From NCBI RefSeq assembly GCF_001549985.1, contig NZ_LROZ01000008.1, forward strand, positions 62,001-126,000: a DNA stretch of 64,000 nucleotides, in the 5' to 3' direction. The position numbers were made by a program, and so were the translations under genes. The notes beneath the pieces are model-generated. The model saw only the letters and a program-made list of their open reading frames with translations, was not told the origin of the DNA and searched no databases. Of this stretch, positions 8,979-18,480 are shown piece after piece (the first letter of the stretch is position 1; each line of letters begins with the position of its first letter). This DNA is from Myroides odoratus. Lineage in GTDB: Bacteria; Bacteroidota; Bacteroidia; Flavobacteriales; Flavobacteriaceae.

Positions 8979-11900
8979 TTACAAATGTATTATATTTAAA
9001 TCATCCACTCCCATATATAAAATAACTTTTTTAGCCACTTCATACCCCATCTCTTGGAGTGATTCCTCATATTGAGCCAATTGTTTGATATACTTTTCTT
9101 CTGGTTTTCCGGTTTTGTAATCCAACAAATACGCTTTCTTTTCTCGAATCAATACGCGGTCGGGAATTAGATTGTTCTTTTGCTTACCAATCATCATGCG
9201 CTCATTGTACACTGTTCCTTCTGAGAAGAACACCTGTAAATCAGGATGCGTAACAATTTGCTCAACGGCATGTGTAAAACTCGCTCGATCACTCGCTACA
9301 ATTAATCCTTCTTCAAGTGCACGTTCAATTGCAGGTTCAATATCTTGATCCGTCTGAATAAACGACATAATCTTATGGGTGATATTTCCGTAGGCAATCG
9401 CTTCTCCTACTTGCGTATCCCACATCAATGCCTCGCGTTCAGCAATTTTGATATCATTGAAATTAAAAAGCGACTCCACACTTTGAATTAATTTATTTTG
9501 ATCTAACGCAGTTTCACTTACCTTCGATAACCGTTGAGGACTTCCAAACTCATACTCATTCACCTCTTCTTGATACAGTCCTTGCTGACGTAAATAGTGA
9601 ATAAAGAAACGCGACATATTGTTCTTGTATTCACCATCCGTTTTCATATCTCGTGTAGTAATAATGTGTAGTTGTTCTTCTGCTCTGGTCAGCGCCACAT
9701 ACAATACATTAATATTATCTAATAATTCTTCTTGCTCTTTCTCCGCATATAGCTTTTCGGCATAAGCGCCGTATTCCTTCACCTCTTTTTTGGCATCAAC
9801 TAGCGCTTTTGGCAATTCAATCCCTTCATCTAGTTCATCAAATTCCACCCATAACTTATCCCGATTGGATCGATCATAATCCTCTTCGGCGAATGGAAAA
9901 ATGACAATGGGAAATTCTAACCCTTTCGATTTGTGGATAGTCATCAATTGCACAGCATCCTTTCCTTCTGGTGTGGGAATACTAAATTTATGGTTGTTCT
10001 CCTCCCAATACAGAATGAAATCTCCAATTCCGTATTGATTCTTAATGGTACGCTCTAAGACAATATCCAAGAAATACAATACATAGGAACTCGTTGCTTT
10101 GGTTGGAAAAAAAGCGCGGACAATAATTTCCACTGCTTCATAGAGTGATTTCTTTCTACATTGATCAAAGGAAATCACCACCTCTTTACTTAACAGCCAA
10201 GCTTCAAACTCCGCGTCAGCAGTGAAGGCCAATCCTTCTTCAATAAAATCATGAACCGCTTCTTGCTGTCTTTTATTGGCAATATAATACAACAACATGG
10301 TTTTAGATTCCTTGTCTTCTTTATTGCGGATATAACGCAACACATCCATGATCAATCGCACTTCTGTAGCATGACTAATCAACAGGGAGTCGGAAGACAA
10401 AATCGGTATTTCTTGTTCGGTCAAATAATTCGCTAACGCAATACCATGCGCTCGTTTTCGCGTCAAGACCACCATATCACTATATTGAAAACCTTGCGCC
10501 TTACAACTTTGAATAGTTGCTAAGGTCGCTTGTAAATACAGCTGTTCTTTATCTATTTCATTTTCTTTGTCGACCAAGCGCTCATCGAGAAATTGCAAGT
10601 TGACATAACCGCCAACTTTACTATTTATCTCTTGATAACTCTGGTGTTCATAAATATGTTTATAATCTTCTTGGGTAAAAAAGGAAGAAACTCCATTAAA
10701 AAAGGTGTTATTAAACTGAATGACTTCCGAATAACTGCGGTAATTCTTTCCTAAAACCACGACTTCTTTATCGGGATTAGAAAAGGGGTTAACCTCTTTA
10801 CTCAATGCGATAAACTGCTCTGCTTTTCCTCCACGCCAACGGTAGATGGATTGTTTAGGATCTCCCACTAACATTAAGGTTCCTTTTACACCAAAATCTT
10901 CTCCTGCTAGGGCATTGTCAATCAAAGGAACAAGATTATCCCATTGCATCACGGAAGTATCTTGAAACTCATCAATAAAGAAATGACGGTAACGCTCTCC
11001 TAGCCTTTCATAAATAAAAGGAGCCGGTTGGTGCTGAATCTCATTGTGAATAATCGCATTAAACTGACTGATAGACAGCATATTTTTTTCGTCTTGAATA
11101 TGTTGCATTTCAATACCTAAAATATTCAAGAGCGATAGCGGGGTAATATTTTTTAAAAACGCTTGATAAAATAAACGCTTGGCAAATAATTGATAAATCA
11201 CAGCCAACTGTCGAAGTACGTCTGGCAAGAGCGCCTCAATCGTATCTCGATCTTTCGCAGCCTTTAATAACGTCACCTCTTCAAATTCCACATATTTGCG
11301 CTGGGTACTTTTGTCTGTATCGTTGATAATGGCCAACAGGTGATTGGGAAACGTTCCTCTAGAAAAGGATTTCATATCTACGCCTTTATCAATCAACAAA
11401 TCCCAAATTGCTTGTCCTTTTTGTTTCGTTTCGCTGGTTATCTCCTCGATTTTTTTACGCAAATAGTCGCGCGTTACAACGAAATCTTTTAGGGTTTTCT
11501 CATCGAATAACGCAATTTCCTCTCGGTTGTTCTCATTCAACAACAACGCCCCCATTTCTTTCAATTCACGGGTAATGTCCCAACTCTTATCATTGTCGGC
11601 TTTGTCAATAGAGAAATCAATCAATACTTTTGTTAACTCTTCATCTGTTCCTGCTTTGGCAATGACCGAATCCACTGCCTCCTGTAGCAATTCATCCGAA
11701 TCCAAGGATACTTCAAAACTCATGGGCAGATTCAAGTCAAAAGCAAAGGAGCGAATAACCTTATGGGTAAATTTATCAATCGTCGAAATATCAAAGGAAG
11801 CATAGTTGTGAATAATATGCTTCATAATGCGTTCCGACTTTTTCTTGATTTCCTCTTCTTTCAGTCCAGTTTCTGCTACAAGCTGATCCAGCATCGACTG

Positions 11901-12131
11901 AAATTTCTTTCCTGTTTCCTTCTGCGAGAAAGCATATAGACAGGATAGAATTCGATTTTTCATTTCCGCTACTGCTTTATTCGTAAAGGTAATGGCTAGA
12001 ATTTTTCGATACGCATCATCTGATCGATCAACCAAGACGATTTTTAAATATTCTTTTACTAACGTATGTGTTTTTCCTGAACCCGCAGAGGCATTATATA
12101 CTGAAAATGAGGCTTTTTCCGCTCTAATCAT
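8979..12131 (-). CDS. AddA-like UvrD/Rep helicase-nuclease (exodeoxyribonuclease V beta-type)
   Basis: 1050-residue superfamily 1A helicase with a C-terminal RecB-type nuclease. In order: Walker A ASAGSGKTHTLV (about 14-25), motif Ia ITFTNKAVAEMKNR, Walker B DEFQDTSVMQW, motif III GDPKQSIYRWRGG, motif V TIHKSKGLEFP, motif VI LYVALTRAEEQL, and the nuclease motif LLDYKTGKPEEKY near the end. With the AddB-like protein (3423-6182) it should form the break-resecting nuclease of recombinational repair. Two genes, ompA-type and kbl, separate the partners, unlike the adjacent addBA pairs of Firmicutes. The start is the ATG at 12131. Confidence 0.88.
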   Translation of the reverse strand: MIRAEKASFSVYNASAGSGKTHTLVKEYLKIVLVDRSDDAYRKILAITFTNKAVAEMKNRILSCLYAFSQKETGKKFQSMLDQLVAETGLKEEEIKKKSERIMKHIIHNYASFDISTIDKFTHKVIRSFAFDLNLPMSFEVSLDSDELLQEAVDSVIAKAGTDEELTKVLIDFSIDKADNDKSWDITRELKEMGALLLNENNREEIALFDEKTLKDFVVTRDYLRKKIEEITSETKQKGQAIWDLLIDKGVDMKSFSRGTFPNHLLAIINDTDKSTQRKYVEFEEVTLLKAAKDRDTIEALLPDVLRQLAVIYQLFAKRLFYQAFLKNITPLSLLNILGIEMQHIQDEKNMLSISQFNAIIHNEIQHQPAPFIYERLGERYRHFFIDEFQDTSVMQWDNLVPLIDNALAGEDFGVKGTLMLVGDPKQSIYRWRGGKAEQFIALSKEVNPFSNPDKEVVVLGKNYRSYSEVIQFNNTFFNGVSSFFTQEDYKHIYEHQSYQEINSKVGGYVNLQFLDERLVDKENEIDKEQLYLQATLATIQSCKAQGFQYSDMVVLTRKRAHGIALANYLTEQEIPILSSDSLLISHATEVRLIMDVLRYIRNKEDKESKTMLLYYIANKRQQEAVHDFIEEGLAFTADAEFEAWLLSKEVVISFDQCRKKSLYEAVEIIVRAFFPTKATSSYVLYFLDIVLERTIKNQYGIGDFILYWEENNHKFSIPTPEGKDAVQLMTIHKSKGLEFPIVIFPFAEEDYDRSNRDKLWVEFDELDEGIELPKALVDAKKEVKEYGAYAEKLYAEKEQEELLDNINVLYVALTRAEEQLHIITTRDMKTDGEYKNNMSRFFIHYLRQQGLYQEEVNEYEFGSPQRLSKVSETALDQNKLIQSVESLFNFNDIKIAEREALMWDTQVGEAIAYGNITHKIMSFIQTDQDIEPAIERALEEGLIVASDRASFTHAVEQIVTHPDLQVFFSEGTVYNERMMIGKQKNNLIPDRVLIREKKAYLLDYKTGKPEEKYIKQLAQYEESLQEMGYEVAKKVILYMGVDDLNIIHL
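8982..8989 (-). promoter_or_regulatory. -7 promoter element of kbl
   Basis: TACATTTG on the minus strand, 35 bases upstream of the kbl ATG and lying over the last codons of the addA-like gene. No -33 TTTG is seen at 19-21 bases. Confidence 0.4.
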
Positions 12132-12190
12132 TGAATTATCCCTTAACTTTTATTAACCCTTAAGATTTTTTATATTCCATAGAAAATCCC

Positions 12191-12198
12191 TAAATTTG
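12191..12198 (+). promoter_or_regulatory. -7 promoter element of sodA
   Basis: TAAATTTG matches TAnnTTTG; the transcript would start about 30 bases before the sod ATG at 12235. Confidence 0.5.
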
Positions 12199-12234
12199 AA
12201 TAAAAATAACACTAATCTTTAAATAATACGAATT

Positions 12235-12840
12235 ATGGCTTTCGAATTACCACAATTACCTTATGCGTATGACGCATTAGAACCACATATTGACGCACGT
12301 ACAATGGAAATCCACCATACGAAACACCACAATGCTTATACTACTAATTTAAATGCTGCTATTGCTGGTACTGAATTAGAAGGAAAAACAATCGAGGAGA
12401 TTTTAGAGAACCTTGATATGACTAATGGTGCAGTTCGCAACAACGGTGGAGGTTTCTACAACCACAACTTATTCTGGACAGTAATGAGCCCGAATGGTGG
12501 TGGAGAGCCAACAGGAGAATTAGCAGATGCAATTGCTAAGGATTTTGGTTCATTTGCAAACTTCAAAGAAGCTTTCGCAAAAGCAGGTGCTACTCAATTT
12601 GGTTCAGGTTGGGCTTGGTTATGCGTTAAAAATGGTAAATTAGAAGTATGTGGTACACCAAACCAAGACAACCCGCTTATGCCAGGTGTTGCTTGTGGTG
12701 GAACTCCAATCTTAGGAATGGACGTTTGGGAACATGCATACTACTTAAACTACCAAAACAGACGCCCTGACTATATTTCTGCTTTCTTCAGCGTAATCAA
12801 CTGGACTGAAGTTGCGAAGAGATATGCAGCAGCAAAATAA
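12235..12840 (+). CDS. sodA: Superoxide dismutase, Mn/Fe family
   Basis: 201-residue cytosolic superoxide dismutase converting superoxide to hydrogen peroxide and oxygen. Metal ligands are predicted as H27, H77 (NHNLFW), D163 and H167 (DVWEHAYY). The glycine-rich GGGFYNH before the second ligand and Gln144 in TPNQDNPL resemble the Mn-type or cambialistic arrangement rather than the classical Fe type, which places the glutamine earlier. Metal use cannot be settled from sequence. Monocistronic, with a -7 box and a strong terminator. Confidence 0.93.
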   Translation: MAFELPQLPYAYDALEPHIDARTMEIHHTKHHNAYTTNLNAAIAGTELEGKTIEEILENLDMTNGAVRNNGGGFYNHNLFWTVMSPNGGGEPTGELADAIAKDFGSFANFKEAFAKAGATQFGSGWAWLCVKNGKLEVCGTPNQDNPLMPGVACGGTPILGMDVWEHAYYLNYQNRRPDYISAFFSVINWTEVAKRYAAAK

Positions 12841-12869
12841 GACATAAAGAGAGTACTCTTTAGATAGCA

Positions 12870-12902
12870 AAAGGGAAGTATCAGTGATACTTCCCTTTTT
12901 TT
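12870..12902 (+). terminator. Terminator of sodA
   Basis: AAGGGAAGTATCA / TGATACTTCCCTT, a 13-bp stem with a 1-base centre, followed by seven or more T. Confidence 0.9.
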
Positions 12903-13015
12903 ATTTGAAAAATGCATGAAATCATTCGTTTTCCTTCTAATCTTCTCCGTTTTTTTCCCACTACACTACGCTAATTTTTTGTACTTTTCCTTTCGATCAC
13001 ATTTATCTCTAGCTC

Positions 13016-14416
13016 ATGCAATTAGATTACGAACCAGGAAACGCAAGACACAAATCCAAACGAAATTACTTCATTATTGGTTTAAACACCGTAATGTTAT
13101 TTACGCTGATTCATTTTTTACCTTATGAACCTCAAGTGAACAAAGGACTTGCCTTGCTTGCCTTTGTGGCTGTGCTATGGTTGACTGAAGCCTTACACGT
13201 GACAACCACCGCCGTTTTTGTTCCAGTTCTCGCCATTGGATTAGGACTGACTGATGTTCAGCCTGCACTCGTTTCTTTTGCAGATCCCAATATCTTCCTT
13301 TTCTTAGGTGGATTCGTACTCGCTGGAGCTTTACACGTACAAAAACTAGACTTGATTATTGCCAGCAAAATTATGTACTTGGCCAAAGGGCGATTATCTC
13401 ATGCCATCTTTTACTTGTTTCTGGCAACCGCTATACTCTCCATGTGGATTAGCAATACCGCTACGGTAGCCATGATGCTTCCGCTAGTTATGGGGATATT
13501 GAGTCAATTGGATAAAATCAAACATCACAATACTTATGTGTTTGTGCTCTTGGGAATTGCCTATAGTGCCAGTATTGGAGGTATGGGAACTATTGTTGGA
13601 AGTCCGCCCAATGCAATTGTTGCTTCTCAATTAAACCTCTCTTTTGCGGAATGGCTGAAAATGGGATTTCCCATGGTTATTATCTTATTGCCTTTGATGA
13701 TTGCCATCATCTATTTTGTCTTCAAACCTAAACTCAACCTGCGATTCGAACATCAAATGGATGTGATTCCCATGAATACAGACCGCTGGATTACCTTAGG
13801 AATTTTCTTACTCACCGCCATCTGTTGGATTTTAAGCAACCAAATCAATCCGTTATTTGCTGCTTTAGTTGGATTTGAAGGTAGCTTCAAAAATTTTGAC
13901 ACCTTCATTGCTTTAGGTGCGTTTATTTTAATCTGTGTCAGTCAAGTATCCCGCTGGAAAGAATTGCAACACAACGTGGATTGGGGTGTTCTATTATTGT
14001 TTGGTGGGGGCTTAACGTTGAGTATGGTTCTCAAAGAATCAGGAGCAAGCAAGGTTATGGCTGATTTATTGGTTGCCGTGATTCACGATAGTTCGTTTTT
14101 TGTCATCAGCTTAATTGTAGCCTTCTTTATTGTCTTCTTAACGGAATTTACCTCCAATACTGCTAGTGCAGCACTACTAGTTCCTATTTTCTTCTCGATC
14201 TCTCAGGAATTAGGTATGCATCCGCTCGGGCTATCCATGATTATCGGACTCGGTGCTTCCTGTGCCTTTATGCTCCCGGTAGCCACACCACCCAATGCCA
14301 TTGTATTCGGCACGGGTGATATTCAACAAAAAGAAATGATGAAAGCTGGATTTATTTTGAATATTTTCTGCGCCATTATTATTGCTACAGTTGCTTACTT
14401 TTTCTGGTTGGGGTAA
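13016..14416 (+). CDS. SLC13/DASS-family sodium:anion symporter
   Basis: 466-residue inner-membrane transporter with about 11-12 hydrophobic segments. Family signatures are ALLAFVAVLWLTEALHVTTTA near residue 50, the first Asn-containing hairpin SNTATVAMMLPL, the GSPPNAI motif near 205, and their C-terminal pseudo-repeats TEFTSNTASAALLVP and VATPPNAIVFGTG. These two SNT/PPNA pairs form the Na+ and carboxylate sites in VcINDY-like proteins. Likely substrates are C4-dicarboxylates, citrate or sulfate, and I cannot choose between them. The ATG at 13016 is preferred. An overlapping frame starting at 12916 is rejected. Confidence 0.88.
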   Translation: MQLDYEPGNARHKSKRNYFIIGLNTVMLFTLIHFLPYEPQVNKGLALLAFVAVLWLTEALHVTTTAVFVPVLAIGLGLTDVQPALVSFADPNIFLFLGGFVLAGALHVQKLDLIIASKIMYLAKGRLSHAIFYLFLATAILSMWISNTATVAMMLPLVMGILSQLDKIKHHNTYVFVLLGIAYSASIGGMGTIVGSPPNAIVASQLNLSFAEWLKMGFPMVIILLPLMIAIIYFVFKPKLNLRFEHQMDVIPMNTDRWITLGIFLLTAICWILSNQINPLFAALVGFEGSFKNFDTFIALGAFILICVSQVSRWKELQHNVDWGVLLLFGGGLTLSMVLKESGASKVMADLLVAVIHDSSFFVISLIVAFFIVFLTEFTSNTASAALLVPIFFSISQELGMHPLGLSMIIGLGASCAFMLPVATPPNAIVFGTGDIQQKEMMKAGFILNIFCAIIIATVAYFFWLG

Positions 14417-14417
14417 T

Positions 14418-14452
14418 AAAAAAAGCACCAATCTCTCGATCAGTGCTTTTAT
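14418..14452. terminator. Bidirectional terminator between the SLC13 gene and purF
   Basis: AAAAGCAC / GTGCTTTT stem with a longer loop and flanking A and T runs, between convergent genes. Confidence 0.7.
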
Positions 14453-14469
14453 ATGAAAATTATTTTCTA

Positions 14470-16368
14470 TTAATACGGTTTTTCATCTCTACCTTCGTAG
14501 TAGTTGATGAAGGCGCGGTTGACTACGCGGTTTCCTCCTTTTGTAGGATAATCTCCAGTAAAGTACCAATCCCCTAAGTTTTTCGGACACGCTTTGTGTA
14601 AGTTCTCGATTGATTGGAATACGATTTTGATTTCTGATTTAGTTCCTTCTTCTGTTACCATCTCTGCAATCTTAGCTGAAACTTCCTCATCTGTAAATGG
14701 CGCATAAATCTCTTTTACGTAGTTGACAACCTCGTCATCTTTTAAGCCTACTTGTGCTTTTGATTTTTGGTATACTTCTTCTACAATGTGGTACATATTG
14801 CGTTCTTTCAGCATTTCAATTACCGCTTGGAAAGCAATTAACCCTTCTAATTTTGCCATATCGATTCCGTAGCAATCGGGGTAACGCACTTGAGGTGCTG
14901 CAGAAACAACTACAATACGCTTCGGATTTAAACGATCCAACATGCGGATGATACTTTTCTTCAGTGTCGTTCCACGCACAATACTATCATCGATAATCAC
15001 CAAGTTGTCCGTTGGTTTGATCACGCCATAGGTTACATCGTATACGTGTGCTACTAAATCATCACGACTGCTATCATCCGTAATAAACGTACGCAATTTT
15101 GCATCTTTAATTGCAATTTTCTCCGTGCGTAATTTTACAGATAAAATCTCTTGTAATTTCTCCTCTGTCAAAGCTTCCTTGTTCTTCAAGATATCCGAAA
15201 TCTTGCGTTGATTCAAGAAATCTTGTGCTCCTTCAATCATTCCGAAGAACGATGTTTCTGATGTATTAGGAATATAAGAGAATACTGAATTATCGGTATC
15301 GTTTTCAATAATATCTAATACTTGAGGGAAGATAAACTTTCCTAAGTCTTTGCGTTCTTGGTAAATATCGGCATCATTTCCTCTTGAGAAATATACGCGT
15401 TCGAATGAACATGCTTTCAATGGAAGTGGTTCTAAGATTTGCTCAAAGTGTACACTTGCATCTTTCTTCACGATGATTGCTTGACCTGGAGTCAATTCTT
15501 TAATATCTTCGAAAGGCACATTCAAAGCCGTTTGAATCACAGGGCGCTCACTTGCAACAACAACGATTTCGTCATTTTCATAGTAGAATGCAGGGCGAAT
15601 ACCCGCTGGATCACGAAATACAAAAGCATCTCCATGACCTAACATTCCTGCCATAGTGAATCCGCCGTCCCAGTTTTTAGAAGCTCTTCTCAAGATACGA
15701 GCAATATCCAAACGCTCTCCAATAATTGGTGAAGCTGTTTTTTTCGAGAATCCTTCTTGTTTTATTTTGTAGTATAAATCATCGATTTCATCATCTAAGA
15801 AATGACCTATTTTCTCCATTACGGTAATGGTATCTGACATCTCTTTTGGATGTTGACCTAAGCGAACTAAATCGTCAAACAACTCTCTAACATTCGTTAA
15901 ATTGAAGTTTCCAGCTACGATTAAGTTTCTGTGCATCCAATTGTTTTGACGTAAAAAAGGATGAACGCTTTCGATGCTATTTTTTCCAAAAGTTCCATAA
16001 CGCACGTGACCTAAAAACACTTCTCCTAAATAAGGAATGTGTTTTTTTTGCAATTCAGCACTATCCGCATATTCTGGGTGTTCTTCCATTTCTGCATTAA
16101 TGCGTCCATTGATTTGGGCAAAAATATCTTGAATCGGCTGTGCTTTATTTGAACGCACACGACTAATATAGCGTTCTCCTGGTTCCATATCGAGTTTAAT
16201 ACTCGCCAAACCAGCTCCATCTTGTCCTCTATTATGTTGTTTTTCTAATAACAAGTACATTTTTTGAATCGGGTAAAATGCACTCCCATATTTTTCTTTA
16301 TAATAGGATAGAGGCTTTTTTAATCGTAAAAAAGCAATTCCACATTCGTGTTGTAGTGCGTCGCTCAT
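14470..16368 (-). CDS. purF: Amidophosphoribosyltransferase, long Bacteroidota form
   Basis: 632 residues. It catalyses the first committed step of purine synthesis: PRPP plus glutamine to phosphoribosylamine. It has an N-terminal class II glutamine amidotransferase domain with nucleophile Cys9 (HECGIAF), which implies removal of an 8-residue propeptide; HNRGQDGAGLAS and GHVRYGTFG follow. The C-terminal phosphoribosyltransferase domain carries the PRPP loop VIIDDSIVRGTT near residue 465. It is about 130 residues longer than the E. coli enzyme (505). Homologues of ~630 residues are common in Bacteroidota, so whether this is the main PurF or a paralogue is open. It follows the PfkB gene and lies near purN. 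Confidence 0.88.
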   Translation of the reverse strand: MSDALQHECGIAFLRLKKPLSYYKEKYGSAFYPIQKMYLLLEKQHNRGQDGAGLASIKLDMEPGERYISRVRSNKAQPIQDIFAQINGRINAEMEEHPEYADSAELQKKHIPYLGEVFLGHVRYGTFGKNSIESVHPFLRQNNWMHRNLIVAGNFNLTNVRELFDDLVRLGQHPKEMSDTITVMEKIGHFLDDEIDDLYYKIKQEGFSKKTASPIIGERLDIARILRRASKNWDGGFTMAGMLGHGDAFVFRDPAGIRPAFYYENDEIVVVASERPVIQTALNVPFEDIKELTPGQAIIVKKDASVHFEQILEPLPLKACSFERVYFSRGNDADIYQERKDLGKFIFPQVLDIIENDTDNSVFSYIPNTSETSFFGMIEGAQDFLNQRKISDILKNKEALTEEKLQEILSVKLRTEKIAIKDAKLRTFITDDSSRDDLVAHVYDVTYGVIKPTDNLVIIDDSIVRGTTLKKSIIRMLDRLNPKRIVVVSAAPQVRYPDCYGIDMAKLEGLIAFQAVIEMLKERNMYHIVEEVYQKSKAQVGLKDDEVVNYVKEIYAPFTDEEVSAKIAEMVTEEGTKSEIKIVFQSIENLHKACPKNLGDWYFTGDYPTKGGNRVVNRAFINYYEGRDEKPY

Positions 16369-16392
16369 AGTTAGTTGTGTTGTGTGTTATCA

Positions 16393-16416
16393 TTAAAAAA
16401 AGCCCCACGACGAGGC
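16393..16416 (-). terminator. Weak terminator between the PfkB gene and purF
   Basis: Minus strand AAGCC, a 9-base loop, GGCTT, then T7, located 17 bases past the PfkB stop. The stem is short, so partial read-through into purF is likely. Confidence 0.5.
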
Positions 16417-16432
16417 TTAGTATGTTGCATGT

Positions 16433-17359
16433 TTATTTGAGTTCAATGTCGAACTGGGTTAACATTTTAAATTGCATTAATCTTTTTTTCATTTCGGCTT
16501 CTTCTAACTGCTCCATGCGCTGTGTTCCGAATTCTTCGACACAAAAGGAGGCTAAATTAGATCCAAAAATAATTGCGTTCTTCATACATTGAAAGGATAT
16601 ATTTCCTCTTTCTGTTAAGTACCCTGCAAATCCTCCTGCGAAAGTATCCCCTGCTCCGGTTGGATCGAATACTTCTTTTAGGGGTAATGCTGGAGCAAAG
16701 AAAACATCTTTCCCTGAAAACAACAAGGCGCCATGTTCTCCTTTTTTAATTACGACATACTGAGGTCCCATTTCATGAATCACTTCAGCCGCCTTTACCA
16801 AAGAATACTCTCCAGAAAGTTGACGTGCCTCTTCATCGTTAATTGTAATGACGTCGACGTGTTTCAAAACGGATTTGAGCTCATCTAACGCACAATTCAT
16901 CCAAAAATTCATGGTATCTAACACCACTAGTTTCGGTTTTTGTTCCAATTGATCCAATACAGATTGCTGAATAGCGGGATGTAAATTCCCCAACATCACA
17001 ACATCAGCATTTTTAAAATCAGAAGGAACGACAGGATTGAAATTCTCCAACACATTAAGCTGTGTGTCTAATGTATCTCTTGCGTTCAAATCGTTGTGGT
17101 ATCTACCACTCCAAAAGAAGGTTTTACCGCCTGGAACTACTTCAATACCTGTTGTATTGATATTCTTACTTTCTAGTAATGCTATGTATTCTTTAGGAAA
17201 GTCATCCCCTACAACAGAAACGATAGCTGTTTCAACATCAAAATGCGAAGCAGATAGTCCTATATATGTAGCTGCACCTCCTAATACTTTGTCCGTTTTC
17301 CCGAATGGTGTTTCTATACTGTCAAACGCCACCGTTCCGACGATCAATAACTTGTTCAT
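16433..17359 (-). CDS. PfkB-family carbohydrate/nucleoside kinase
   Basis: 308-residue ribokinase-fold kinase. The N-terminal glycine pair is in LGGAATYIGLSAS (about 27-39). The C-terminal PfkB signature 2, DPTGAGDTFAGGFAGYL (about 235-251), contains the catalytic Asp and the anion hole GAGD. The family phosphorylates ribose, fructose, adenosine and other sugars. Its placement with purF and purN suggests a sugar or nucleoside linked to purine metabolism, but that is inference. It has an excellent consensus promoter and a weak terminator before purF, so the two may be partly cotranscribed. Confidence 0.85.
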   Translation of the reverse strand: MNKLLIVGTVAFDSIETPFGKTDKVLGGAATYIGLSASHFDVETAIVSVVGDDFPKEYIALLESKNINTTGIEVVPGGKTFFWSGRYHNDLNARDTLDTQLNVLENFNPVVPSDFKNADVVMLGNLHPAIQQSVLDQLEQKPKLVVLDTMNFWMNCALDELKSVLKHVDVITINDEEARQLSGEYSLVKAAEVIHEMGPQYVVIKKGEHGALLFSGKDVFFAPALPLKEVFDPTGAGDTFAGGFAGYLTERGNISFQCMKNAIIFGSNLASFCVEEFGTQRMEQLEEAEMKKRLMQFKMLTQFDIELK

Positions 17360-17382
17360 ATTTTTGGAAAAGAAATAAGATG

Positions 17383-17414
17383 CAAATATATATCTTTCCT
17401 GATTTTAGACCAAA
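17383..17414 (-). promoter_or_regulatory. Promoter of the PfkB-family gene
   Basis: Minus strand TTTG (17411-17414), a 20-base spacer, TATATTTG (17383-17390): a complete consensus match, 23 bases before the ATG. Confidence 0.75.
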
Positions 17415-17946
17415 AATTAATCTTCTTTATTCTAAAATTAACTTATAGTCAATGCATTACAATTCAACCCTAGCTTATTTTCCATTCATACAAGAAGTAA
17501 AAACCGCCTTATTTTTCTAATAGTGAAGCACATATCCTTTCTTTCTCTGCGGGGATAAGCAACCAACCCAACAACAGATCGATGCCAATTATCTCAAGTA
17601 CTTCAACCCTTTTAAACCGCTTTCACGCTATTTTTAATCCATCTTCAACCCAACCTATTCTCAACCTATTCCTAGCATACCCTAACATACTCCTAAGTAT
17701 AGTATAAGAATATAGGGAGTTACCTTTGACATTCCTTCGGGTTTCCTTCGACATTCCTTCGACAAAAACCTCTTTTTCCGAAGGAATGTCGAAGGAAACT
17801 CAAAGGAAGGTCGAAGAAAAGAGAATAAACACGCAATGCTAAAGGGACTATTATTCCATTCAGAACACCTATTTCGCTTACATCTAACTACGAATAATGC
17901 CCTTACTAAAGTTTGTTTCAAGGGAAAAATCCGTGCCCTATCCCCA
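17415..17946. other. Gene-poor interval containing a long hairpin
   Basis: More than 500 bases between the PfkB promoter and the rnhA terminator without a convincing gene. A 37-codon open stretch without a start codon (17527-17637, plus) ends in a plausible-looking KYFNPFKPLSRYF but has no recognisable homology, so it may be chance or a gene remnant. Short repeats of an AACCTATTC-like word occur at about 17645-17670. The notable element is the inverted repeat listed separately. Confidence 0.5.
17741..17799. repeat. Perfect 21-bp inverted repeat (long hairpin) built from TTCCTTCG units
   Basis: Arm 17741-17761 and arm 17779-17799 are exact reverse complements of 21 bases, with a 17-base loop. 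One wobble plus a further pair (17739/17801) extends the stem. The arms are made of TTCCTTCG words joined by ACA, and more copies of the word lie outside the stem (17732-17739, and CGAAG forms to about 17815). It does not end in a T run, so it is not a simple terminator. Confidence 0.8.
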
Positions 17947-17981
17947 TAAAAAAGGTTCAGCTGTTCTGCTAAACCTTTTTC
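17947..17981 (-). terminator. Terminator of rnhA
   Basis: Minus strand AAAAAGGTTTAGC, loop, GCTGAACCTTTTTT, with one mismatch in the stem, 20 bases past the rnhA stop. Confidence 0.75.
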
Positions 17982-18000
17982 TATCTTCATATTGTATGTT

Positions 18001-18477
18001 TTACTCTCTATTTTGCTCATAATATTCATCGATGAGCAACTCTTTTTGTTTGCCTGCTTGTACGGCTAAAAAATCGCAGCGCTCATTCATGGGGTGATTA
18101 TTATGTCCTTTTACCCATTGAAAAGAAACCTGATGGCGTCTATAGATACGCAGAAAACGCATCCATAGGTCTGGGTTTTTCTTGTCTTTGAAATTTTTCT
18201 TCTCCCAACCAAATACCCATCCTTTGGTCACGGCATCTACTACATATTTAGAATCTGAAACCACCAACACACGTGTTTGTGGATTTTTCAGCTTTTCTAA
18301 CCCAACAATTACCGCGAGTAATTCCATGCGGTTATTCGTTGTTAGTCGATACCCTTGTGCAAATTCCTTAAATACTTGATGTCCGGCCCATTCCAGCACC
18401 AAACCATATCCACCTGGTCCAGGATTTCCTTGTGCAGATCCATCGGTATATAAAATAACTTGAAAAGACTGACTCAT
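18001..18477 (-). CDS. rnhA: Ribonuclease HI
   Basis: 158 residues. Cleaves the RNA strand of RNA:DNA hybrids (Okazaki primers, R-loops). The catalytic carboxylates are in YTDGSAQGNPGPGGYG (D10 or nearby), NNRMELLAVIVGLEKL (Glu), VVSDSKYVVDAV (Asp) and the late NERCDFLA (Asp). Length is normal (~155). The ATG is 3 bases downstream of the purN stop, so purN-rnhA form one transcript. It ends at a clear terminator. Confidence 0.93.
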   Translation of the reverse strand: MSQSFQVILYTDGSAQGNPGPGGYGLVLEWAGHQVFKEFAQGYRLTTNNRMELLAVIVGLEKLKNPQTRVLVVSDSKYVVDAVTKGWVFGWEKKNFKDKKNPDLWMRFLRIYRRHQVSFQWVKGHNNHPMNERCDFLAVQAGKQKELLIDEYYEQNRE

Positions 18478-18480
18478 TTA

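Noticed and set aside
12916..13128. 70-residue frame upstream of and overlapping the SLC13 gene
   Set aside because: Overlaps the transporter start in another frame, begins right after the sod terminator and has no recognisable motif.
17682..18029. 115-residue minus-strand frame overlapping the end of rnhA
   Set aside because: It runs through the rnhA terminator and the long inverted repeat, and its composition looks like translated repeat DNA.
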